A stretch of DNA of 64,000 nt from Stenotrophomonas sp. BIGb0135. GTDB lineage: Bacteria > Pseudomonadota > Gammaproteobacteria > Xanthomonadales > Xanthomonadaceae. The translations under genes were made by a program, and so were the position numbers. The stretch spans positions 62,001 through 126,000 of the forward strand of contig NZ_JANUDX010000007.1 in assembly GCF_024810105.1 (NCBI RefSeq), written 5' to 3'. Below are positions 57,895-64,000 of the stretch, in pieces. The notes beneath the pieces are model-generated. The model was not told the DNA's origin and made no database searches. It saw only the letters and a list, made by a program, of their open reading frames with translations. Each line of letters opens with the position of its first letter. Within the stretch, counting starts at the first letter, position 1.

Positions 57895-57964
57895 GGTAGA
57901 GCCGAGCCATGCTCGGCTGCTCTTGCTCCGCGCGAAAGGCAGCCGAGCATGGCTCGGCTCTACC
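57895..57964. repeat. SMAG-like dimer, unit 2
   Basis: Same 70-base structure as unit 1 and 228 bases downstream of it. Confidence 0.82.
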
Positions 57965-58122
57965 TGGCTTTTTGCCGTATCCCCGCCTGCCTCGTAATGT
58001 CGTGTATGGCCGGCGCCAATAATGAAGACCGACCGCCGCGTGCGGCCGTTCTCTTGTTCGCGGCGGGTCGGGTCGCGGCGCGATGCGGCGGATCGGGTCC
58101 GGTCGCGGCGGCGCGCATCCCA

Positions 58123-58192
58123 GGTAGAGCCGAGCCATGCTCGGCTGCTCCTGCTCCGCGCGAAAGGCAGCCGAGCATGGCTCGGCTCTACC
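58123..58192. repeat. SMAG-like dimer, unit 3
   Basis: Same structure, 228 bases after unit 2; followed by the fbp leader. Confidence 0.82.
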
Positions 58193-58281
58193 TGGCGTTG
58201 TGCTGTATCTCCGCCTGCCTCGTAATGCCGCGGACGACCGGCGACAATATGGCCCCCAAACGTCTTTGGCAGCCACAGTCC

Positions 58282-59298
58282 ATGTCCCGTACGTCGCTTA
58301 CCCGGTACCTGATCGAAGAGCAGCATGCCGGCCGCATCAACGCCGACCTGCGCCAGCTGATCGCCGTCGTCGCCCGCGCCTGCACCAGCATCTCCATCGC
58401 GGTCAGCAAGGGCGCCCTGGGCGGCGTGCTTGGCGAGGCCGGCACCGGCAACGTACAGGGCGAAGCGCAGAAGAAGCTCGACGTGATCAGCAACGAGATC
58501 CTGCTCGAGGCCAATGCCTGGGGCGGCCACCTCGCCGCCTGCGCGTCGGAAGAAATGGACCACTGCCAGCCCGTCCCGGACACTTACCCGCGCGGCGACT
58601 TCCTGCTCCTGTTCGATCCCCTCGACGGCAGCTCCAACATCGACGTCAACGTCTCGGTCGGCACCATCTTCTCCGTGCTGCGCTGCCCGCCGGGCACCGA
58701 GCAGCCCAACGATGCCAGCTTCCTGCAGCCAGGCACCGCGCAGGTCGCGGCCGGCTACTGCATCTACGGCCCGAGCACGCAGATGGTGCTCACCGTCGGC
58801 CACGGTACGCACGCCTTCACCCTGGACCGCGAGAAGGGCGAGTTCGTGCTGACCACCCCGGACATGCAGATCCCGGCGGACACCCAGGAATTCGCCATCA
58901 ACATGTCCAATCAGCGCCATTGGGAAGCCCCGATGCAGGGCTACGTGCAGGACCTGCTGGCCGGCAAGGAAGGCGCGCGCGGCAAGAACTTCAACATGCG
59001 CTGGATCGCCAGCATGGTCGCCGACGTGCATCGCATCCTGACCCGCGGCGGCATCTTCATCTACCCGTGGGACAAAAAGGATCCGTCCAAGGCCGGCAAG
59101 CTGCGCCTGATGTACGAAGCCAACCCGATGGGCCTGCTGGTGGAGCAGGCCGGCGGCGCCGCCACCACCGGGCGCGAGCGCATCCTGGATATCCAGCCCG
59201 ACCAGTTGCACCAGCGCGTGCCGGTGTTCCTCGGTTCGCGGCATGAAGTGGCCGAAGCCACCCGCTATCACCGCGAGCACGACAGCGCGCAGGCCTGA
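58282..59298 (+). CDS. fbp: fructose-1,6-bisphosphatase, class I
   Basis: A 338-residue class I fructose-1,6-bisphosphatase, the gluconeogenic step from fructose-1,6-bisphosphate to fructose-6-phosphate. Metal-binding residues are in [19 protein letters not shown], and substrate residues in [16 protein letters not shown]. The length fits the family. ATG 58282 ([14 protein letters not shown]) is the usual start; the ATG at 58249 is in frame but lies in the leader. A 15-bp terminator hairpin follows. Confidence 0.95.
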   Translation: MSRTSLTRYLIEEQHAGRINADLRQLIAVVARACTSISIAVSKGALGGVLGEAGTGNVQGEAQKKLDVISNEILLEANAWGGHLAACASEEMDHCQPVPDTYPRGDFLLLFDPLDGSSNIDVNVSVGTIFSVLRCPPGTEQPNDASFLQPGTAQVAAGYCIYGPSTQMVLTVGHGTHAFTLDREKGEFVLTTPDMQIPADTQEFAINMSNQRHWEAPMQGYVQDLLAGKEGARGKNFNMRWIASMVADVHRILTRGGIFIYPWDKKDPSKAGKLRLMYEANPMGLLVEQAGGAATTGRERILDIQPDQLHQRVPVFLGSRHEVAEATRYHREHDSAQA

Positions 59299-59303
59299 TC
59301 GCC

Positions 59304-59338
59304 ATCGACGGGGCCGATGCGATATCGGCCCCGTCGAT
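59304..59338 (+). terminator. fbp terminator
   Basis: A perfect 15-bp stem (59304-59318 with 59324-59338) around GCGAT, six bases beyond the fbp stop codon; a very stable GC-rich hairpin. Confidence 0.8.
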
Positions 59339-59421
59339 GCCTCCGCGCCCCGCACATGGCAACGGCGTGACATCGGCGAGCACAGCGGTCACCATCGCCC
59401 CAGATGCCCAGGGATGACACC

Positions 59422-60132
59422 ATGACGGCCGACACGGAACACGACTTCATCGAAGTAATCCACAACGCCATCCCCGTCGAGATGTGCGCAGCCATCCAGG
59501 CACGGATGCGATCCAGTGCACAGTTGCGACCGGGGGAAGTAGGCAGTGGTGTGTTCCCGGAACTCAAGCACAGCAAGGATCTGCGCATCAGTGGCGATGC
59601 CGCGTGGCGCGATGTCGACATCCAGCTGCAACAGGCGGTTTTCCGCGGCGTATTGAGTTATCTACGACGTTATCCACAGGCACTGATCTCGCCGTTGATG
59701 TTGCAGATCCAGGACAGCGACGGTAAGCCGCGTCGATTGGCCGCCGAGGATTTCCCCGGCATGGACGATGCCACGCTGTCCGATCTGGCGCGCACGTGCC
59801 TGCGCCCCGGTGCCATCAATCTGCAATGGTATGCCGCAGGCGAGGGGGGCTATCCCTATTGGCATTGCGAGCTGTACCCGCGCGATCCGGCCGGCGAGAC
59901 CCTGCATCGCCACCTGCTATGGACGCTCTACCTCAACGATGATTTCGAACAGGGCGAAACCGAGTTCCTGTTCCAGGATCGCAAGATCGCTCCGCGCACC
60001 GGCAGCCTGCTGATCGCACCGACCGCGTTCACCCACACCCATCGGGGCAATCGACCGCACGGCGGCGACAAGTTCATCGCCACCAGCTGGGTGCTGTTCC
60101 AGAACGCGCAGAAGCTGTTCGGCGGGAACTGA
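59422..60132 (+). CDS. 2OG-Fe(II) oxygenase-like protein
   Basis: A 236-residue cytoplasmic protein with the look of a prolyl-4-hydroxylase-type double-stranded beta-helix. Candidate iron ligands are the His/Glu of YPYWHCELYPRD and His in THTHRGNRPHGGDKF, with Arg/Lys binding the 2-oxoglutarate. The HxD motif is replaced by HxE (HCE), which is unusual and lowers certainty. ATG 59422 is used; ATG 59404 is possible. A second His could come from HRHLLWTLYLND. The substrate is unknown. Confidence 0.68.
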   Translation: MTADTEHDFIEVIHNAIPVEMCAAIQARMRSSAQLRPGEVGSGVFPELKHSKDLRISGDAAWRDVDIQLQQAVFRGVLSYLRRYPQALISPLMLQIQDSDGKPRRLAAEDFPGMDDATLSDLARTCLRPGAINLQWYAAGEGGYPYWHCELYPRDPAGETLHRHLLWTLYLNDDFEQGETEFLFQDRKIAPRTGSLLIAPTAFTHTHRGNRPHGGDKFIATSWVLFQNAQKLFGGN

Positions 60133-60192
60133 GCCCGGCGCCACCAGAGGGAGCCGGCCACCAGCCGACGCCTGCTGCACCACCAAACGCGC

Positions 60193-60540
60193 TCAGCGCG
60201 AGAAGGCGATCGCCACCACCACGGCGCCCGCCACTGCCACCATTACCGGCACGAACACCGCCAAGGCGACGCGGGCGCTCCTGGCCATCTTTTTCTCGTG
60301 GATGGCCAGCGCGGCGGCATCCAGATAGCTGAGCTCACCGCCGCTGTCCTTGATGATGCCCTGCGCGCGCAGTTGATCAAGCGTGGACTGCGCCGCCGGC
60401 TCCAGCCCGTCACGCGCGATCGCGCTCACCGGCGAAGTCGCGCCGTGCGCGGTGAAGTGGGCCAGCACCTTGCGGCGCTGCTCCTGCATCACCGCCACGA
60501 TCGTCGCATTGACTGCCGTGGTGACCGCTCCAACATTCAT
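60193..60540 (-). CDS. small protein with C-terminal membrane anchor
   Basis: A 115-residue protein. A helical N-terminal part (VMQEQRRKVLAHFTAHGATSPVSAIARDGLE) is followed by AALAIHEKKMARSAR and one hydrophobic segment (VALAVFVPVMVAVAGAVVVAIAF) at the C-terminus. It looks like a tail-anchored protein. No family is recognised, and there are no close neighbours on its strand. Confidence 0.6.
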   Translation of the reverse strand: MNVGAVTTAVNATIVAVMQEQRRKVLAHFTAHGATSPVSAIARDGLEPAAQSTLDQLRAQGIIKDSGGELSYLDAAALAIHEKKMARSARVALAVFVPVMVAVAGAVVVAIAFSR

Positions 60541-60673
60541 GCACTTTCTCCTGGACTACCCGGGTGAGCGGGTTCGCTTGTTGGCCGTTGACCGCGACCC
60601 TGTCCATCGCCCCCCGGAACATCCGGCTGTTCGACGCATGTTAAATTCGCACCAAAGCGATCCGGAGAGCATC

Positions 60674-61273
60674 ATGACCAGGACGGTTAGAGAGCGAGCG
60701 GAGTCTCTGGATGCTCATCATTGCCGTAGGGGCGGCACCAGGCTGCAGCGGTGGCTCATCGTTGTCATCGCCGTTTCAATCCTGACGTCCTGCGCGGGCA
60801 CGTCATCCCAGCGTGGATCAACGCCTGCGCAGTCCGATCCGCCTGTACCCGCCGACGGTGGGCATTCGGTGCAGCGCCTCAAGCGCGATGTGGATCGACT
60901 GATCAGCATCCGGTTCGATGACATTGACGCCCTGGAGCAGCAACTTGGCACGCAACTGGGCCCACCCGGTTCCGACGGCCGGGCGAATGTGCGCAAGGCG
61001 CACGGCGGAGCCATTGCAGGGGTGGCTCTGCAGGAGGTTGAGCTTCATAGCGCCGGGGACAATCCCGAGCACGCAAGGTTGTTGCTCAAGCTGGGAGCAC
61101 CCGATCTGTTGATGGAAGGTGCGCCATGGCCTGCTGCGGTCCTGTATCCGCCTCATCCTGACGCACCCGACGCCAATGCCTACTGGTCGTTCGAGATCCA
61201 GGGCGCCGCCGTGATTCTCGGGCTCGGCCCGGATCAGAGGCGCTTGAGCTACATATCGATCAGCAAGCGCTGA
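60674..61273 (+). CDS. hypothetical lipoprotein
   Basis: A 199-residue protein with a hydrophobic segment ending SILTSC, a lipobox, after a basic N-terminus. The rest is soluble and beta-rich (AIAGVALQEVELHSAGDNPEHARLLLKL, WSFEIQGAAVILGLGPDQRRLSYISIS). GGAGAG lies four bases before the ATG. I recognise no family; the coding character is good and base composition is slightly lower in GC than its neighbours. Confidence 0.65.
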   Translation: MTRTVRERAESLDAHHCRRGGTRLQRWLIVVIAVSILTSCAGTSSQRGSTPAQSDPPVPADGGHSVQRLKRDVDRLISIRFDDIDALEQQLGTQLGPPGSDGRANVRKAHGGAIAGVALQEVELHSAGDNPEHARLLLKLGAPDLLMEGAPWPAAVLYPPHPDAPDANAYWSFEIQGAAVILGLGPDQRRLSYISISKR

Positions 61274-61698
61274 GTTCCAGCGTGTCTGCACCAAGGCAAC
61301 AAGGATCCCGCCCGCTTCGCGGTGGAGCGCACGCGTCACCGCCTGCAACGGAAGCTCCATCCAACCTCAGCCGCAGCGGTTCATGGCGATGGCGAGCACC
61401 AGAGAATTGCCGCCGCCTGGCCTCAGAACAGCGGTCCCTGCGGCGACAGCAGACGCAGCCACTGCCCGGACAGGCTGAGCTTGCCGGAGTGGCGCATCTG
61501 TTTCCAAGTCGCATCGCATGACAGCGGCCCCACAACACATTGCTGCCATCTGTGACTACTGTCTGCCGCTGATGATGCTTGAATGCACGGACAAGGGAAT
61601 CGCCGCGATCTGTGGGCTCAGGCCGGGCTTCCCACGCGCAGCCTCAAGATCGGGATGAAGTGATTGGCCCCGTCAATCCCGCGGCCCACTGCTCGACA
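61274..61698. other. gene-free stretch without recognisable feature
   Basis: 425 bases between the lipoprotein and radical SAM genes. Both strands contain only short frames with no ribosome site, domain or good codon use. I see no RNA gene or repeat. Confidence 0.5.
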
Positions 61699-62790
61699 TC
61701 AGAACAAACTGCCCTGCGGTGAGTCTGCCCGCGGCGGCAACGGCTTTACAAACCGCGCGCAGTCCAGCTTCGGCCAGTGACTGTGCTGGGCATCGAATCC
61801 GAGCCGCTTGCGCGCCAGCTTGAACCGGCTCGACAGCAGGTCGGCGTAGACGCCTTCGCCGCGCATGCGGCTGCCGAATTCGCTGTTGTAGTCCTTGCCA
61901 CCACGCAGCTGGTTGATCGTGCTCATCACGTGCGTGGCGCGGTCCGGATGGTGGGTGTCCAGCCAATCCCGGAACAGCGGCGCCACTTCCAGCGGCAGGC
62001 GCAGCAGCACGTAGCCGGCGGTGGAGGCACCGGCATCACGCGCGGCTTCGAGCACCGCCTCGAGTTCGGCATCGTTGATCCACGGGATCACCGGCGCCAC
62101 CATCACCCCGACCGGGATGCCAGCCTCATGCAGGCGACGCATCGCGCGCAGGCGTGCGTGCGGTGCCGAGGCGCGCGGCTCCAGCTTGGCCGACAGGTGC
62201 GGGTCCAGCGAAGTCACCGAGAAGTGCACGCTGACCAGGTTCTGCTCGGCCAGGGGCGCGAGCAGGTCGATGTCACGCTCGACCAGCGCGTTCTTGGTGA
62301 TCAGCGAGAACGGATGCCGCGTTTCCAGCATCACCTCGATCAACTGCCGGGTCAGTTTGAGCTTGCGCTCGATCGGCTGGTAGGCATCGGTGTTGATGCC
62401 CAGCGCGATCGGTTGCGGCACGTAGCCCGGCCGCGAGAACTCCTTGCGCAGCAGCTGCGGCGCATTGGTCTTGGCAAACAGCTTGGTCTCGAAGTCCAGG
62501 CCGGGCGACAGGTTGAGGTAGGCGTGCGAGGGGCGGGCGAAGCAGTAGGAGCACCCATGTTCGCAGCCGCGGTACGGATTGACCGATTGGCTGAAGCCCA
62601 CGTCCGGCGACTTGTTGCGGCTGATGATGCTGCGCGCGGTTTCGGCGCGCACTTCGGTGCGCAGCCGTGGCGCGGCGAATTCCTCGCCCTCGTCGGCGTC
62701 CCAGCCGTCATGCACGACTTCGCTGACGGTAGCCTCGAAACGGCCCGCCAGATGCGTGGTGGAACCTCGGCCTTTGATCGCGATACCCAT
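61699..62790 (-). CDS. radical SAM protein (PA0069/SplB-like)
   Basis: A 363-residue radical SAM enzyme. The 4Fe-4S cysteines are in RGCEHGCSYCFAR (CxxxCxxC), near residue 75. The segments PYRGCEHGC and INTDAYQPIERKLKLTRQLIEV fit the PA0069 family, distantly related to spore photoproduct lyase. The reaction is not known; a nucleic-acid repair role has been suggested for relatives. The ATG 62790 is chosen over an in-frame TTG. It is transcribed alone. Confidence 0.86.
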   Translation of the reverse strand: MGIAIKGRGSTTHLAGRFEATVSEVVHDGWDADEGEEFAAPRLRTEVRAETARSIISRNKSPDVGFSQSVNPYRGCEHGCSYCFARPSHAYLNLSPGLDFETKLFAKTNAPQLLRKEFSRPGYVPQPIALGINTDAYQPIERKLKLTRQLIEVMLETRHPFSLITKNALVERDIDLLAPLAEQNLVSVHFSVTSLDPHLSAKLEPRASAPHARLRAMRRLHEAGIPVGVMVAPVIPWINDAELEAVLEAARDAGASTAGYVLLRLPLEVAPLFRDWLDTHHPDRATHVMSTINQLRGGKDYNSEFGSRMRGEGVYADLLSSRFKLARKRLGFDAQHSHWPKLDCARFVKPLPPRADSPQGSLF

Positions 62791-62911
62791 GGTCAAAGCC
62801 TATCGCCGCGGCATCTCAGGGACTGAGACGTACGGTCGGTGCTTCGGGAATAGCCGGTTTGGAGCGCGCGGAGGCGGGTGTTCATGGCAGGCGGCTGCAG
62901 AGGTTAATCTT

Positions 62912-62933
62912 TGGTTAGCAGTATTACTAACCA
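62912..62933. promoter_or_regulatory. inverted repeat upstream of the radical SAM gene
   Basis: TGGTTAG and CTAACCA, perfect 7-base arms separated by eight bases, in the most AT-rich part of the spacer between the radical SAM gene and pdxJ. It is 122 bases upstream of the radical SAM start. Likely an operator; the binding protein is unknown. Confidence 0.45.
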
Positions 62934-63070
62934 CAGCCCCACTATATCCCGAAAGTCCTGCTGCGGCAGGCCTCTGGCGGTACAGGCGCGATTTCGTCCC
63001 CAAACTTGTCCACAGGCCAGGCGGACAGGACATCGTGGGTCATGGCGCCAGTCAACGGTCGGTGGACGCC

Positions 63071-63814
63071 CTACAGCAGCGCCAGGTATCCCTTCACCGT
63101 CGCGTCCAGCCCGGCGTACAGGGCCTCGCTGATCAGCGCATGGCCGATCGAGACTTCCAGCACGTCCGGCACGGCCTGCAGGAAGTCGCGCAGGTTGTCC
63201 TGCGACAGGTCATGGCCGGCGTTCACCCCGAGCCCGGCGGCCTGGGCGCGCCGGGCGGCATCGGCGAACAGGGCCAGCATCGCGCTGGCATCGCCACCCG
63301 CATGTGCTTCGGCATACGGGCCGGTGTAGAGCTCGACGCGGTCGGCGCCGATCGCCGCGGCCTGGGCGATGTCGGGGTTGCCGGCGTCGACGAACAGGCT
63401 CACCCGGCAGCCATGCGACTTGAGCGCGGCGATCAGCGGGCGCAGGCGCTCGCCGTCACGGCTGAAGTCGAACCCGTGGTCGGAGGTGAGCTGGCCATCG
63501 TCATCGGGCACCAGGGTGGCCTGGGCAGGGCGGGTCTGCGCGCACAGCGGCAGCAGGCCAGGGTAGCCCTCCCGCGGGGGCGCGAACGGGTTGCCCTCGA
63601 TGTTGAACTCCACCCCGCGCTGCGCCGTCAGCGCCGACAGTGCCAGCACGTCCTCGGCATGGATATGGCGGCGGTCCGGACGCGGATGCACGGTGATGCC
63701 ATGCGCGCCCGCGTCCAGGCAGGCCGTCGCAGCCTGCAGCACATCCGGGTCGGTGCCGCCGCGCGAGTTGCGCAGCACGGCGATCTTGTTGACGTTGACG
63801 CTGAGCTGGGTCAT
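63071..63814 (-). CDS. pdxJ: pyridoxine 5'-phosphate synthase
   Basis: A 247-residue TIM-barrel enzyme that condenses 1-deoxyxylulose-5-phosphate with 3-amino-2-oxopropyl phosphate to make pyridoxine 5'-phosphate. Family features: [14 protein letters not shown] at the start, [34 protein letters not shown], and [10 protein letters not shown]. The protein ends [11 protein letters not shown]. Its ATG is four bases after the stop of the upstream partial gene, so the two are one operon. Confidence 0.95.
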   Translation of the reverse strand: MTQLSVNVNKIAVLRNSRGGTDPDVLQAATACLDAGAHGITVHPRPDRRHIHAEDVLALSALTAQRGVEFNIEGNPFAPPREGYPGLLPLCAQTRPAQATLVPDDDGQLTSDHGFDFSRDGERLRPLIAALKSHGCRVSLFVDAGNPDIAQAAAIGADRVELYTGPYAEAHAGGDASAMLALFADAARRAQAAGLGVNAGHDLSQDNLRDFLQAVPDVLEVSIGHALISEALYAGLDATVKGYLALL

Positions 63815-63818
63815 GGCA

Positions 63819-64000
63819 CTACGGGGTATCGGTATCGTCGGCGCCGGTCTGGCGGCGGGCCTGGGCCTGCTCGCGCAGCCGGCGCAGTTCGGCGGGGTCG
63901 ATGACGCTGGAGATGTCGCGTTGCAGGGTGCCGAAGCGGGCCACGTACATGCCGCGCACCCAGATCAGCAGGAACACCAGCGCGCCCAGCAACGCCAGCA
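63819..64000 (-). CDS. partial membrane-anchored protein (5' end outside window)
   Basis: The last 60 codons of a gene that starts beyond the right edge. The visible part has a hydrophobic segment ([14 protein letters not shown]) then [14 protein letters not shown] and a charged, helical end ([17 protein letters not shown]). It lies directly upstream of pdxJ with a four-base gap. No family can be stated from this fragment. Confidence 0.7.
   Translation of the reverse strand, partial: LALLGALVFLLIWVRGMYVARFGTLQRDISSVIDPAELRRLREQAQARRQTGADDTDTP

Larger units (their letters stand above)
57535..58246 (+). repeat. three-copy tandem amplification of an intergenic region
   Basis: The gap between the aminotransferase and fbp genes is built of three units beginning with AATGAAGA(A/G/C)CGGCCGCC-like sequence at 57535, 57793 and 58021. 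The second and third are exactly 228 bases apart; the first unit has a different, longer GC-rich insert. Each unit holds a copy of the terminator hairpin, a GC-rich tract and a SMAG-like dimer, then a copy of the sequence found before fbp (CCTCGTAATGCCG). It is the whole intergenic region, repeated. Confidence 0.92.

Noticed and set aside
57535..58246. Possible protein made of repeats (frames with GRAEPCSAA and similar)
   Set aside because: The frames come from the palindromic repeats on both strands and have no ribosome sites or stable composition.
54016..59373. 1,785-codon frame continuing upstream of the TonB receptor
   Set aside because: Beyond 56142 it runs antisense to the aminotransferase and fbp genes and through the repeat array; the receptor's signal peptide starts at 56142.
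63005..63013. DnaA-box-like TTGTCCACA
   Set aside because: Only one, with a mismatch to TTATNCACA; no cluster of boxes, no dnaA or dnaN nearby, so not an origin.

Overview
The window looks like chromosomal DNA of a plant- or soil-associated Xanthomonadaceae bacterium, most likely a Stenotrophomonas. Support for this: very high GC, many TonB-dependent receptors, a phhA gene beside an Lrp-type regulator, an effector ending in a Xanthomonadales XVIPCD secretion domain, and palindromic intergenic repeats that start with GTAG and contain GCCGAGCCATGCTCGGC, as in the SMAG repeats of Stenotrophomonas. All genes were called by reading the sequence; no database search was run.

Layout. 1-11.3 kb: ordinary genes (EF-hand protein, acyl desaturase, ABC ATPase, DUF4785/lipase pair, class A acid phosphatase, small membrane protein, TonB receptor, AIM24-type protein, patatin lipoprotein). 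11.4-17.7 kb: an accessory island on the minus strand. It holds one intact effector with an XVIPCD C-terminus, an N-terminal remnant of a second effector, a C-terminal effector tail fused to a lipoprotein, and five paralogous lipoproteins that are probable immunity proteins. 17.8-20 kb: lrp-phhA and a DUF2442-DUF4375 protein. 20-43.8 kb: a pectin/uronate utilisation region (CE12-like esterase with cupin, kduD, kduI, LacI regulator, GH43, TRAP transporter, FAH-type hydratase, two esterases, LamG protein, TonB receptor, kdgK, eda), interrupted by a cysteine dioxygenase-like gene and phzF. 43.8-49.5 kb: an AcoR-type sigma-54 activator divergent from an aldehyde dehydrogenase/alcohol dehydrogenase/DUF779 cluster. 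49.5-53 kb: LigD and Ku for end joining. 53-64 kb: small hypothetical genes, a TonB receptor, an aromatic/aspartate aminotransferase, class I fructose-bisphosphatase, a 2OG oxygenase-like protein, a radical SAM protein, pdxJ and a cut-off gene.

How the genes work together. In the uronate region, extracellular esterases and GH43 would trim polysaccharide, the TonB receptor and TRAP system would import products, KduI-KduD would convert 5-keto-4-deoxyuronate to KDG, and KdgK-Eda would split KDG into pyruvate and glyceraldehyde-3-phosphate. Four intergenic spacers in this region share a 19-bp site beginning AATGACACCG, probably the operator of the local LacI protein. The acoR spacer holds a palindrome and a GG-N10-GC sigma-54 promoter aimed at the dehydrogenases.

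The most unusual features are the effector/immunity array with its recombination scars, and two places (33.1-34.1 kb and 57.5-58.2 kb) where a whole intergenic region carrying a SMAG-like dimer has been tandemly amplified.
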